Below, piece after piece: positions 6,833-14,283 of a stretch of 19,356 nt of DNA (positions within the stretch are counted from its first letter, which is position 1; every line of letters begins with the position of its first letter). The notes under the pieces were generated by a model, which saw only the letters and a program-made list of their open reading frames with translations, made no database searches and was not told the origin of the DNA. Source of the stretch: an uncultured bacterium (GTDB lineage Bacteria; Actinomycetota; Coriobacteriia; Coriobacteriales; Coriobacteriaceae); assembly GCA_905216045.1 (NCBI GenBank), contig CAJMSL010000025.1, positions 1 to 19,356 of the forward strand, in the 5' to 3' direction. The translations under genes and the position numbers were made by a program.

Positions 6833-7189
6833 ATGATTTCCATGCGTGAGGCGTATGAGAAGATTGGCGCCAATTATGATGACGCGTGCGCTCGGCTGAT
6901 GGGTGAGGAAATGCTTGCCCGCTTTGCCCTCAAGTTTTTGGATGACGAGAGCATGGACAAGCTGGAGGCTGCCATGGCGGCAGGAGACGCCGAGAGCGCG
7001 TTTATGGCAGCGCATACGCTCAAGGGCGTGAGCCAGAACCTGGGATTCGATAATCTGTACGAGCCGGCGGTCGTGGTGACCGAGGCGCTGCGCGGCGCCG
7101 ATGCCGTTGACGGCGCTCGTGAGGGAATGCATGCGCTGCAGCAGCAATATGCGGCTACGATGTCGGCCCTGCGCGAGGCGGCTGAATAA
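6833..7189 (+). CDS. HPt-domain phosphotransfer protein
   Basis: 118 residues forming one histidine phosphotransfer four-helix bundle. The phospho-accepting His61 is in AAHTLKGVSQNLGF, the family signature (HxLKG). Such proteins pass phosphate between receiver domains in multistep phosphorelays. AAAGGAG at 6817-6823 and ATG at 6833 give a good start. The gene follows the REC/HD-GYP gene by 23 bases and is probably co-transcribed, which makes that receiver its likely partner. No histidine kinase lies in the window, so the kinase must be encoded elsewhere. After the stop comes the hairpin H2. Confidence 0.9.
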   Translation: MISMREAYEKIGANYDDACARLMGEEMLARFALKFLDDESMDKLEAAMAAGDAESAFMAAHTLKGVSQNLGFDNLYEPAVVVTEALRGADAVDGAREGMHALQQQYAATMSALREAAE

Positions 7190-7213
7190 GGGCTTGCGGG
7201 CCTTGATGACTAT

Positions 7214-7277
7214 GAGAGTGGATAATCTCCCGTTTTAGGCCCGGTGGCGGCCTCAAAGTGGGAGATTATCCACTCTC
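7214..7277. repeat. Long hairpin element H2 (18-bp arms, 28-nt loop)
   Basis: GAGAGTGGATAATCTCCC (7214-7231) is perfectly complementary to 7260-7277. The 28-nt loop starts GTTTTAGGCCCGG and has its own GGCC/GGCC pairing. It follows the HPt gene and may end that transcript, but there is no T-tract on the plus strand. It belongs to the same hairpin design as 2801-2867 and 16772-16898. Confidence 0.75.
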
Positions 7278-7366
7278 GTTCGATATGTGTCCAAAAATCC
7301 ACGCTCACCCCTCCGGGTTAGTAAATGGCCTATGCGCGCTGGCGGGGCTTTCCGCATGCAATCAAT

Positions 7367-7398
7367 ATCGTTGTTCGATAAACTGTTCGAATAACGAT
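7367..7398. promoter_or_regulatory. Putative operator upstream of the DUF2975/XRE pair
   Basis: ATCGTTGTTCGA (7367-7378) and TCGAATAACGAT (7387-7398) are inverted copies with one mismatch, 8 nt apart, ending 21 bases before the start codon. TGTTCGA also occurs twice as a direct repeat. The position suits autoregulation by the XRE protein encoded downstream. It is only a loose match to the Gram-positive LexA box, so I do not call it one. Confidence 0.45.
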
Positions 7399-7419
7399 AG
7401 AGTCGATGAGGGTGAGTGT

Positions 7420-7980
7420 ATGTCTAACAGCGTTCAGCGTATGGCCAAAGCGGGCGAAAATATCAGGAAGCTTGGCTTTTGCATGGCAGCCGTTTTTGCA
7501 GGGATGCTCGTCGCTTTTGCCGCGTTGGTTGTTTACGTGATCTGGTATGCGGTTGCAAACGTTGCCTCTGTCGATTCTTTCGGCGTCGTGACGCTTCTCG
7601 ATGGCGGGTGCATCGTTATCCCAAGCGGACTGTGCCTGGCACTCGTCGTGGGTATTTCGCTTGTCGTTCTGTGTGGGATCAGCCGTAACATCTCGCGAGG
7701 CGTCTCGCCCTTTACCAAGACGCATGTGCGGCTTATCCGTGTTCTTGCGCTTGCCTTTGCTGTTAACGCCGCGGTTTCGCTTATTGGTGCCTACGGATCG
7801 GTCAATCTTACCATTGGTGGGCCGGAGCTTTACGTCGTGCCTCATTCCTTCGTTATTGAGATTTGCCAAGGCGTTGCCTTTGATGCGGGGTCGCTTATCG
7901 GCGCGGCTGTCTGTCTGTGTATCTCGGTGATCTGGAGTTATGCCTCGCTGCTCCAAGAGCAGTCTGACGAGCTTGTGTAG
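7420..7980 (+). CDS. DUF2975 family membrane protein
   Basis: About 186 residues with four predicted membrane spans (about 20-46, 66-88, 105-125 and 155-177). The segment ISRGVSPFTKTHVRLIRVLA (91-110) after span two is the hallmark of the DUF2975 family, whose function is unknown. These genes are regularly paired with a small XRE-type regulator of the YozG type, and that partner starts 8 bases after this stop. I chose the ATG at 7420, preceded by GAGGGTG; an open frame back to 7258 runs through the H2 hairpin and has no membrane or family character. Base composition is less GC-rich than in the flanking housekeeping genes. Confidence 0.85.
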   Translation: MSNSVQRMAKAGENIRKLGFCMAAVFAGMLVAFAALVVYVIWYAVANVASVDSFGVVTLLDGGCIVIPSGLCLALVVGISLVVLCGISRNISRGVSPFTKTHVRLIRVLALAFAVNAAVSLIGAYGSVNLTIGGPELYVVPHSFVIEICQGVAFDAGSLIGAAVCLCISVIWSYASLLQEQSDELV

Positions 7981-7988
7981 GGGGAAGC

Positions 7989-8318
7989 ATGAGCTATCTC
8001 ATCATCGAGCTTGAGACGCAGCTACTTAAGACCGGAAAGCCCAGTGCTGATCTGATTCGTGGCACGGGGCATACTCCGGCTAATATTTCTAAGCTAAGAA
8101 ACGGAAAAATTAAAGCTATTCGCCTTAAGACGCTTCTCGATATTTGCGATGAACTTGACTGTCAACCGGGAGATATTATTCGGCGGGTGAGTGAGAAAGA
8201 GCTTGAGGAGCTTATTGTTGAGCGTGCAAAAAATGTCGTGAGGCAGATGCGGAATGGTGGAGGCAATGAGGCGTCGCTTCCGACATCAGTCTTCGCTGTA
8301 GATTTGAGCGACGAGTAG
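7989..8318 (+). CDS. XRE-type (YozG-like) transcriptional regulator
   Basis: 109 residues. Residues 8-66 form a Cro/C1-type helix-turn-helix, with the recognition region HTPANISKLRNGKIKAIRLKTL and the closing CDELDCQPGDII that is characteristic of the YozG-like partners of DUF2975 proteins. Family members are usually about 70 residues; this one has a charged tail of about 40 residues (67-109) of unknown role. GGGGGAA directly before the ATG gives a strong ribosome site, and the 8-base gap to the membrane protein gene indicates co-translation. It probably regulates its own operon and may act on the ABC operon downstream; both are inferences. A terminator follows at 8359-8386. Confidence 0.88.
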   Translation: MSYLIIELETQLLKTGKPSADLIRGTGHTPANISKLRNGKIKAIRLKTLLDICDELDCQPGDIIRRVSEKELEELIVERAKNVVRQMRNGGGNEASLPTSVFAVDLSDE

Positions 8319-8358
8319 CATAAAGCGAACAACTATAACGAATTATCAGCTCAAAGGG

Positions 8359-8386
8359 CCCGTGTCTAACACGGGTTCTTTCTTTT
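8359..8386 (+). terminator. Intrinsic terminator after the XRE gene
   Basis: CCCGTGT (8359-8365) and ACACGGG (8369-8375) form a 7-bp stem with a 3-nt loop, followed by TTCTTTCTTTT. This separates the DUF2975/XRE operon from the ABC operon promoter that begins nine bases later. Confidence 0.85.
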
Positions 8387-8394
8387 AGATTATC

Positions 8395-8423
8395 TTGACA
8401 AATATAAGTTATTGACAAACAAT
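8395..8423 (+). promoter_or_regulatory. Promoter of the ABC exporter operon
   Basis: TTGACA (8395-8400) is a perfect -35, with AACAAT (8418-8423, 4 of 6) 17 bp downstream as -10. A second TTGACA at 8412-8417 could pair with TACGAT (8437-8442) at 19 bp. Either start would precede the strong ribosome site AAGGAGG (8449-8455). Confidence 0.6.
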
Positions 8424-8427
8424 AACT
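8407..8427. promoter_or_regulatory. Operator-like perfect inverted repeat in the ABC promoter
   Basis: AGTTATTG (8407-8414) and CAATAACT (8420-8427) are perfect inverted copies around ACAAA. The site covers the -10 of the first promoter and the -35 of the second, so a dimeric repressor bound here should block both. The XRE protein encoded just upstream, or a GntR-type regulator elsewhere, are candidates. Confidence 0.55.
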
Positions 8428-8461
8428 ACAAGCAACTACGATAAAAGAAAGGAGGAACGAT

Positions 8462-9223
8462 ATGGGCAGTTTTGCTATCAAGCAGAACGGGAGGCCAATG
8501 AGTGCATCAGCGATAAAGCTGTCAAAGGTGTCAAAGCGCTACGGGAAACGGCGCGTTTTGCATGACGTTTCCTTCGAGGTGCATCAGTCTGAGCTCTGTG
8601 CCCTTGTCGGTGCAAACGGTGCGGGCAAAAGCACGCTTATTAAAATCGTCTTGGGCCTCTGCGAGCCATCGTCGGGGAGCGTGGAGCTCTTTGGAGGCAA
8701 ATCAAAGAGAGAGCTTAGCCTGATGCGGACGCGTGTCGGCTATGTGCCAGATTCCAGCGGAGCATACCAGTCCCTCAGTGCGGTTGAGAATCTTCGGATC
8801 CGATGTGCGGAATGGGGGCTTGATGAGAAACGTGAGGTTCCTCGCGTTTTGAGTCTAGTTGGACTGGACGTCGAAGAGAAAAAGAGCGTAAGCAGTTTTT
8901 CTCTGGGAATGAAACGGCGGCTGGATATAGCTACGGCTTTGTTGGGTGACACTGACCTGCTTATTTTTGATGAGCCAGCAAACGGTTTGGACCCGCTGGG
9001 CATCGAGAGTATATGGGCCCTTATCGGTCGATTGAATCGAGAACAGGGTAAGACCATGCTCATCTCTAGCCATGATTTGGATGAGTTGGCATCAGTTGCA
9101 ACAAGTTGCGTGTTTATTCATGACGGCGAACTGCTGAAAAAGGAATCGATGGACGTCATAAGGGATGAGGCGTCGTCCCTAAAAGAGTATTACAGGCGCT
9201 TGATGAAGGCGGTCTCGCTATGA
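8462..9223 (+). CDS. ABC exporter ATP-binding protein (BcrA/lantibiotic-resistance type)
   Basis: 253 residues forming one nucleotide-binding domain. Walker A is GANGAGKST (50-58), the signature is SFSLGMKRR (145-153), Walker B is LLIFDEP (166-172) and the H-loop His is His204. The SLGMK form of the signature and the GYVPD in place of a Q-loop Gln are typical of the BcrA/NatA/CcmA branch that drives drug, bacitracin or lantibiotic exporters. AAGGAGG seven bases before the ATG supports the start. It overlaps the next gene by four bases (ATGA). It first meets the operator and promoter at 8395-8427. The substrate is not known. Confidence 0.92.
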   Translation: MGSFAIKQNGRPMSASAIKLSKVSKRYGKRRVLHDVSFEVHQSELCALVGANGAGKSTLIKIVLGLCEPSSGSVELFGGKSKRELSLMRTRVGYVPDSSGAYQSLSAVENLRIRCAEWGLDEKREVPRVLSLVGLDVEEKKSVSSFSLGMKRRLDIATALLGDTDLLIFDEPANGLDPLGIESIWALIGRLNREQGKTMLISSHDLDELASVATSCVFIHDGELLKKESMDVIRDEASSLKEYYRRLMKAVSL

Positions 9224-10044
9224 AGCGGGCGATCCATCCCATAAAGGCAGATATGATGCGTTTGCACAGGATGTTTCCGGCGAAGTTTGGTCTTGCGCTT
9301 ATTCTGGCGTTCGGCCTTCTCTTCGGTGTCTTTCTAAAAAACGGAACAACGTTGCTCGCCTTTGGCAATAGCGTTTTTGGGGAGGATATTGGTTTCTGCT
9401 GGAATGTAATCGATCCTTCTGCACCCGATGAGTCCCTTGTGCGCAGTGCTTTTGCCGGCACGTCTCTGTTCGTTCCGCTCATCGTTTGCCTGGCGATTTT
9501 ACAGGAGCGCGGCTATGAAGAGGGACACCGAATTTCTTCAGCAAGAGGTCTTACCCGCTTTAATGGGGTCCTAGCACATGTGCTTTCGTCTGCTTTAATA
9601 ATTGGCGCAGCATATAGTGCGCTTTGCCTTCTTCTTTTTGCAATAGCGATAACACGTGGAGGGCAAAACTATGCGCATAGCATGCTGGCTGCATTTTTGC
9701 CCGCAATGATAATCAACGCCGTATTGGTGATATCGGTTGCGTTGGAGACGGTAACCATCTATCGGATTACAAGCAGCGCTGTATTTAGCGGGGCTGTGAT
9801 AATAATCGGATTTGTCATGAGCTTGACGCTCTACGGAACTTACCTTCAGGCGCCCATACCGTCCTTGCGATGGATTTTCCTTCTTCCGGGGCCGTATCTT
9901 GGAGTCGGAAGTGCTCTTGGGTATAGCGATATGGGGCAGCTGACGCTTCTGGGATATGGCGTGGCAGCCAGCTGTCTATCGGTATTGATTTACGCTCTCG
10001 TGAGCTTTCGCGCTGGGGGTGTGTTCAATGGCTCGTCAGATTAA
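9220..10044 (+). CDS. ABC exporter permease subunit 1
   Basis: 274 residues, strongly hydrophobic, with about six membrane spans (first about 24-41, last about 240-262) in the pattern of ABC-2 type exporter permeases. A cytoplasmic loop after span two reads LQERGYEEGHRISSARGLTR, charged and likely to contact the ATPase. The ATG overlaps the ATPase stop, so translation is coupled. The protein has no named family motif that I recognise. Together with the following gene it forms a heterodimeric channel, as in lantibiotic-immunity type exporters. Confidence 0.82.
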   Translation: MKRAIHPIKADMMRLHRMFPAKFGLALILAFGLLFGVFLKNGTTLLAFGNSVFGEDIGFCWNVIDPSAPDESLVRSAFAGTSLFVPLIVCLAILQERGYEEGHRISSARGLTRFNGVLAHVLSSALIIGAAYSALCLLLFAIAITRGGQNYAHSMLAAFLPAMIINAVLVISVALETVTIYRITSSAVFSGAVIIIGFVMSLTLYGTYLQAPIPSLRWIFLLPGPYLGVGSALGYSDMGQLTLLGYGVAASCLSVLIYALVSFRAGGVFNGSSD

Positions 10045-10846
10045 AAGACTTCTCCAGTCAGAATGGAAGCATGCGAGCAAATGGGCGTACGCCTTAATCC
10101 TGGTAATTTATGCGTGCATGGTGGTATTGCAGCTTAATTCTTTCCCGATGTGGTTCTGTAGCCTCCGTGAGAACAGTTTCTTGGGCTTTTTCCCAGACCC
10201 GACGCTTCGGCTATCGGCAGAGGATGTCCTTCTATTTGGTAATGCAGGGGTTTTTCGCGGTCTGCTTTTCAACGTAGCCCCGTTGGCTCATGCATTGTTC
10301 TTTCCGTTCATCGCGGCTTGCATTGTGCCTCGCTTTGTCAGTTCGGGCTTTATTGAGGAACCCTGGGGATTGTCGGAGGCTCGGGGAGGGAAGCGTGTGT
10401 GCGCTATCGTTGCGCGAGTGGCGCTGTCTTCTTTTGCCCTTTTGGGCGCGTTTATCCTGTCGAGTGTCGTTTTGTACTGTCTTAACTGCGTAATCGTTTT
10501 GGATGCTCAGCAGTATTTCAACCTGAATATATTTTGCTATCGACTTCTTCTGGCGAGTGTCGTCTGCCTTGCATACGTGGTCTCTTGCGTGATTGCTGTT
10601 TCCTATTTTGGATCCGGCTTCGGTCCGATTGGCATGCTGCTGCTTGTCAACGTTGTAGCGATCTACATACAGCTCGGGGCCAATTCCATGCTTCCACTTC
10701 CAGCTTCGATGCTCATGTGGATTTGCGGCGTGACCCCGTTGGGGAATGGTCAATGTATCTCGATTTTAATTGACTGTCTAATTAACGTAGCAAGCGTTTT
10801 TACCATTTGCTTTACCGTAGACCGATTGCGGTCGAGATTTCTTTGA
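10028..10846 (+). CDS. ABC exporter permease subunit 2
   Basis: About 272 residues and six membrane spans, about the same size and topology as the preceding permease. The loop RFVSSGFIEEPWGLSEARGG occupies the same place as the charged loop of subunit 1. I prefer ATG 10028, overlapping the previous gene by 17 bases with GGGGGTG seven bases upstream; GTG 10019 is an alternative. It ends the operon; a GC-rich hairpin follows at 10887-10922. The role is inferred from the operon and the membrane pattern. Confidence 0.82.
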   Translation: MARQIKRLLQSEWKHASKWAYALILVIYACMVVLQLNSFPMWFCSLRENSFLGFFPDPTLRLSAEDVLLFGNAGVFRGLLFNVAPLAHALFFPFIAACIVPRFVSSGFIEEPWGLSEARGGKRVCAIVARVALSSFALLGAFILSSVVLYCLNCVIVLDAQQYFNLNIFCYRLLLASVVCLAYVVSCVIAVSYFGSGFGPIGMLLLVNVVAIYIQLGANSMLPLPASMLMWICGVTPLGNGQCISILIDCLINVASVFTICFTVDRLRSRFL

Positions 10847-10886
10847 TTGTTTGTGAGGGATAATCATACCGAGCATACCAAATACT

Positions 10887-10922
10887 GCGGGGGCGGCCAC
10901 CGTTGCTGGTGTCCGCCCCCGC
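10887..10922. terminator. GC-rich bidirectional hairpin between convergent operons
   Basis: GCGGGGGCGG (10887-10896) pairs perfectly with CCGCCCCCGC (10913-10922), extended inside by CACC/GGTG. It separates the plus-strand ABC operon from the minus-strand amidotransferase gene. T-tracts are weak on both sides. Confidence 0.65.
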
Positions 10923-10957
10923 TGGCATAGGAGGCTTTAACCTGAGTGGTTCGCGAG

Positions 10958-11659
10958 TTAACGGGCCTGCTTTACCTTGGCCGCTGCCTCGACAAACGAC
11001 TTCCACAGGTTAAAGTCGGTCTCGAGCGTCTGCCAGGTGTACTCGGGATGCCATTGCACGCCCAGACAGAAAGGCTGGCCTTCGACTTCGATGCACTCGG
11101 GAACGCCGTCGGTTGCCTTGGCGACCAAGCGCGTGCTTTTACCCAGACGATCGACGCAACAGTGGTGTGCGGAGTTGGTCTGGATTAGCCTGTGTCCGCC
11201 AACCGCGCGTTCCAGCAGCGAGCCCGGCACGACCTCGACGGGGTGCACGGGATCGTTGAGCACGTGGGTGTGACGCCACTGCGTGCGACCCTCGCGCGCA
11301 CCCAGGCTCGGCACGTCCATGCACAGGGTGCCGCCGGTGGCGACGTTGAGCAGCTGCGTGCCGCGGCAGGTGGTAAAGAGCGGCTTTTTGGCGCGGAGTA
11401 CCTCGTCGACCAGCTTAAACTCAAAGCTATCGCGGATTTCGCAGCAGAGGGTGGGGTCGTAGGGTCGATCATCGCCCCAACGTTTGGGATTGACATCGGG
11501 GCCGCCGGGAATGGCGACGCCGTCGGCGATATCGACGTAATGACGGATGACCTCAATGTCCTCGGTGATGGACATCTGCAGCGGCAGGCCGCCGGCGGCA
11601 AGGATGGCATCGACAAAGACACTTGCGATTTCCTCGTTGGGGGAGAGCGTCTCGCTCAA
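10958..11659 (-). CDS. Class-I glutamine amidotransferase-like hydrolase (peptidase C26, gamma-Glu-GABA hydrolase type)
   Basis: 233 residues from the TTG at 11659. The nucleophile Cys98 lies in TTCRGTQLLNV, the exact peptidase C26 motif, and the catalytic His204 and Glu206 lie in VQWHPEY. PGGPDVNP (51-58) is also typical. Members cleave gamma-glutamyl bonds, for example gamma-Glu-GABA in putrescine breakdown; the specific substrate is not shown. The usual first beta strand (PLILVAPRWEEAKPF) is encoded just upstream of this TTG in the same frame, but no ATG, GTG or TTG precedes it. The frame stays open past 11767, where ATA could replace a lost ATG and would give 269 residues. So the N-terminus is either from a non-standard start or lost. 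It follows the glutamate-type importer genes on the same strand. Confidence 0.85.
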   Translation of the reverse strand: MSETLSPNEEIASVFVDAILAAGGLPLQMSITEDIEVIRHYVDIADGVAIPGGPDVNPKRWGDDRPYDPTLCCEIRDSFEFKLVDEVLRAKKPLFTTCRGTQLLNVATGGTLCMDVPSLGAREGRTQWRHTHVLNDPVHPVEVVPGSLLERAVGGHRLIQTNSAHHCCVDRLGKSTRLVAKATDGVPECIEVEGQPFCLGVQWHPEYTWQTLETDFNLWKSFVEAAAKVKQAR

Positions 11660-11811
11660 AAACGGCTTTGCCTCTTCCCAACGCGGCGCGACGAGGATGA
11701 GCGGACGGACGGCGGGATCGACGTCGACATGCGGGGTGTAGGACGATGAGGTGCGGGTTCCGATTATGGTTGCGGCTTTCGAATCTAAAGGTGACAGGGC
11801 GCATGAGAGAC

Positions 11812-11843
11812 GTGGGACAACACTTCCGTTGGATTTGTCCCAC
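11812..11843. terminator. Hairpin between the importer ATPase and amidotransferase genes
   Basis: GTGGGACAA (11812-11820) pairs with TTGTCCCAC (11835-11843), a 9-bp perfect stem. It lies 12 bases after the ATPase stop on the minus strand. Without a T-tract it is a weak terminator or a processing site. Confidence 0.45.
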
Positions 11844-11854
11844 GGGGTGGCTGG

Positions 11855-12619
11855 TTAGTGGCCCTTAATGGAGTTGAGGAAGTCCTGGGCGCGCTTGGTC
11901 TGGGGATGGTCGAAGAACTCGTCGGGCGTGCCGGTTTCCACGATCTGGCCGGCGGCCATAAACACGACGCGGGCGGCCACGCGGCGGGCAATGTTCATCT
12001 CGTGCGTGATGACGATCATCGTCATGCCCTGCTGGGCCAGACGGACCATGACCTCGAGCACCTCATTGATCATTTCGGGATCGAGGGCGCTCGTGGGCTC
12101 GTCAAAGAGCATGGCCTTGGGCTGCATGGCAAGCGAACGGGCGATGGCTACACGCTGTTGCTGGCCGCCCGAGAGCTGTGCGGGCACCTTATCGGCCTGC
12201 TCGGCAACGCCCACGCGGCCCAGCAGGTCCATGGCGCGCTCACGAGCCTCCTCCTTGGACACGCCCAGCACGTCGACCGGCCCCAGCATGACGTTCTGCA
12301 GTACGGTCATATGTGCGAACAGGTTGAACTGCTGAAACACCATGCCCAGCTCGGCACGCATACGGGCAAGGTCTTTGCCTTCCTGCGGCAAGGGCTCACC
12401 CTCGATGAGGATCTCGCCCGAGTCGATGGTCTCCAGGCGATTGATGGTTCGGCACATGGTCGACTTGCCCGAGCCCGAGGGGCCAATTACCACGACGACC
12501 TCGCCGCGGTCGACCGAGAGATTGATGTCGTTGAGGACGTGTAGATCGCCATAGTGCTTATCAACGTGCCTGAGCTCGATCAGCGGCTGATTGCCGGTAG
12601 AAGAAGTGCTCTGTGCCAT
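11855..12619 (-). CDS. glnQ: Amino-acid ABC importer ATP-binding protein
   Basis: 254 residues. Walker A GPSGSGKST (46-54), Q-loop Gln96, signature LSGGQQQR (149-156), Walker B MLFDEP (170-175), D-loop SALD and H-loop His206. The sequence matches the polar amino-acid (GlnQ/HisP/GluA) branch closely, including RTINRLETIDSGEI. It powers uptake by the permeases encoded just upstream. AAGGAG is 9 bases before the ATG. Last of four importer genes (receptor, permease, permease, ATPase). The symbol reflects family, not a proven substrate; glutamate is as likely as glutamine. Confidence 0.95.
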   Translation of the reverse strand: MAQSTSSTGNQPLIELRHVDKHYGDLHVLNDINLSVDRGEVVVVIGPSGSGKSTMCRTINRLETIDSGEILIEGEPLPQEGKDLARMRAELGMVFQQFNLFAHMTVLQNVMLGPVDVLGVSKEEARERAMDLLGRVGVAEQADKVPAQLSGGQQQRVAIARSLAMQPKAMLFDEPTSALDPEMINEVLEVMVRLAQQGMTMIVITHEMNIARRVAARVVFMAAGQIVETGTPDEFFDHPQTKRAQDFLNSIKGH

Positions 12620-12655
12620 GGTGCTCGGCTCCTTATGCCTCGAAATGGTAAAGCG

Positions 12656-13489
12656 TTAGCGGATGATGGTCGCGCCGGTCTTGTGCGAAACGTAGACAGC
12701 GGCCTTGTTGATCGCGACGTTGATGAGGATGTAGATGCCCGCGATTACCAGGTAGACCGACACGAGGGCGTCGTAGTTGGTAATGAGCACGCGGGCATTT
12801 TGCATGAGGTCGGTGTAGCTCACCACGTAGGCGACGGTGGTGTCTTTGACGACGACCACAAGCTGCGAAATCAACGACGGAATGATAAACCGAATAGCCT
12901 GCGGCAGCACGATTTTAAAGGTGATTTTAGCTTTGGAGAGACCGAGCGCCTGCGCGGCCTCGACCTGACCGCGCGGCACGGCGTTGACGCCAGCGCGGAA
13001 GATCTCGGCAAGTACGCCGGCAGCGGCGAGCGCGACGGGAAGCGTGAGCATCCAAAACGACGGCAGCGCGATCTTGTACTGGGGCAGCACCAAAAAGAAG
13101 AAGTAGATGAACAGCAGACTCGGCACGCCGCGGAAGAAATCGGTGAGCACGCGGCAGACCAGCTGCAGCGGCTTAATGTCGCTCGTGCGGCCGAGCATAA
13201 GGGCCAGGCCCAGCACCAGCGCGATGGCGCCGGCGGTGAGTGCGACTTTAACGGTGCCCTCAAAGCCGGCAAGCAAGAACTTCCAGGTGGTGAGGTGCGT
13301 AAAGAAATACCAATAGTGGACCGAAAGCTGACCGGTCACATAAAAGCGCTGCAGTACCAGGACGGCGAGCGCGGCGACGGCAACAAGCGAGATGGCGGTG
13401 CCGATGCGAATCTTGGTGCGCATCTTGGGGCCGGGAGCCTCGTAGAGCGCATCGCGCATGGTAAGCGCAGGGGAGGAGTGCTTGCTCAT
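12656..13489 (-). CDS. gluD: Amino-acid ABC importer permease (GluD-like)
   Basis: 277 residues with an N-terminal extension, a first span at about 29-47 and a set of spans across 70-265. The ATPase-contact EAA loop is VPRGQVEAAQALGLSKAKIT, followed by FKIVLPQAIR, the standard HisM/GlnP-type pattern. It pairs with the preceding permease, as in GluCD importers, and overlaps its gene by four bases (ATGA), so the two are co-translated. A gap of 36 bases leads to the ATPase gene. The symbol is given by family and operon order; substrate not shown. Confidence 0.9.
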   Translation of the reverse strand: MSKHSSPALTMRDALYEAPGPKMRTKIRIGTAISLVAVAALAVLVLQRFYVTGQLSVHYWYFFTHLTTWKFLLAGFEGTVKVALTAGAIALVLGLALMLGRTSDIKPLQLVCRVLTDFFRGVPSLLFIYFFFLVLPQYKIALPSFWMLTLPVALAAAGVLAEIFRAGVNAVPRGQVEAAQALGLSKAKITFKIVLPQAIRFIIPSLISQLVVVVKDTTVAYVVSYTDLMQNARVLITNYDALVSVYLVIAGIYILINVAINKAAVYVSHKTGATIIR

Positions 13490-14145
13490 CGGAGGATCCT
13501 CACCTTCTTATCGATGTAGTTGCCAATGTGGCTCACCACAAAGGCCGTGCCCAGGTAGCCGAGCGCCGAGATAAAGAACGCGGCGACGCCGCCGAGCGAG
13601 CGCGTGTTGATGTAGCTCACCACGCCGGTGAGCTCCTGCGGTTGCAACGGCACCTGGCTGCCCAAGGCGGTAGTGAGCATGACGGCGATAAAGAGGTTAG
13701 TCATGGGCAGCACACTCGAGCGCAGTGCCTGCGGAATCACGATCTTGGCGAGGATGCGGCTGAAGCTCATGCCGAGCGAACGTGCGGCTTCCACCTGACC
13801 GACGCCGACGGTATTGATGCCGCTCATAAAGTTCTCGGAGCCAAAGGCCGAGCCCAAAAGGACCGTGGCGACGATAACGCAGGTGCGGTAGGGCAGGACG
13901 ACCTTGAGCGGCGGCAGCGCATAGACGACGATGATGAGCAGCGCAATGCCGGGGATGTTACGGAAGACCTGGACATACAGGTCGCCAAAGACGCGCAGCG
14001 GCTTGAGCGGCGACACGCGCATCACGGTGACGGCAACGGCCAGCACCATGGCGATGGCAAACGACTCAAGTGTCATGCCCCAGGTTGCTAGCAGGGCGTC
14101 GATATAGTTCTGGCCATAGAGCGACCAGAGCTCGGAGAGACTCAT
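13486..14145 (-). CDS. gluC: Amino-acid ABC importer permease (GluC-like)
   Basis: 219 residues, about five membrane spans. The EAA loop reads VGVGQVEAARSLGMSFSRIL, followed by AKIVIPQALR, the HisQ/GluC-type signature. VFRNIPGIALLIIVVYALP is the conserved membrane core of this family. AGGAGG lies just upstream of the ATG. It follows a terminator-like hairpin after the receptor gene, so its level is likely lower than that of the receptor. Confidence 0.9.
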   Translation of the reverse strand: MSLSELWSLYGQNYIDALLATWGMTLESFAIAMVLAVAVTVMRVSPLKPLRVFGDLYVQVFRNIPGIALLIIVVYALPPLKVVLPYRTCVIVATVLLGSAFGSENFMSGINTVGVGQVEAARSLGMSFSRILAKIVIPQALRSSVLPMTNLFIAVMLTTALGSQVPLQPQELTGVVSYINTRSLGGVAAFFISALGYLGTAFVVSHIGNYIDKKVRILR

Positions 14146-14164
14146 GCGGACCTCCTGCCGGTAA

Positions 14165-14195
14165 GGAAAGGGGCTCCCGTGTGTACGGAAGCCCC
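14165..14195 (-). terminator. Attenuator-like terminator after the receptor gene
   Basis: GGGGCTcCCG (14170-14179) pairs with CGGaAGCCCC (14186-14195) around a 6-nt loop. On the minus strand it is followed by TTTCCTT. It lies inside the importer operon between the receptor and permease genes, the usual place for partial termination that makes more receptor than channel. Confidence 0.7.
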
Positions 14196-14283
14196 GACAA
14201 CTCAGTGAGGAAACAGTTTACCGCAATAAAGCGCATCATGCGTTTCCGTATGGTTTCGTTGCGGCTGTTACCAGGCTCGCTGC

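Noticed and set aside
7367..7398. LexA (SOS) box
   Set aside because: Only one half fits CGAAC-N4-GTTCG; kept only as a generic operator candidate.
7258..7419. N-terminal extension of the DUF2975 protein
   Set aside because: It would translate half of the H2 hairpin and the promoter region; ATG 7420 has a ribosome site and a sensible first span.
12554..13519. 321-residue plus-strand reading frame
   Set aside because: Antisense to the permease genes and rich in His, Asp and Gly in the manner of shadow translations.
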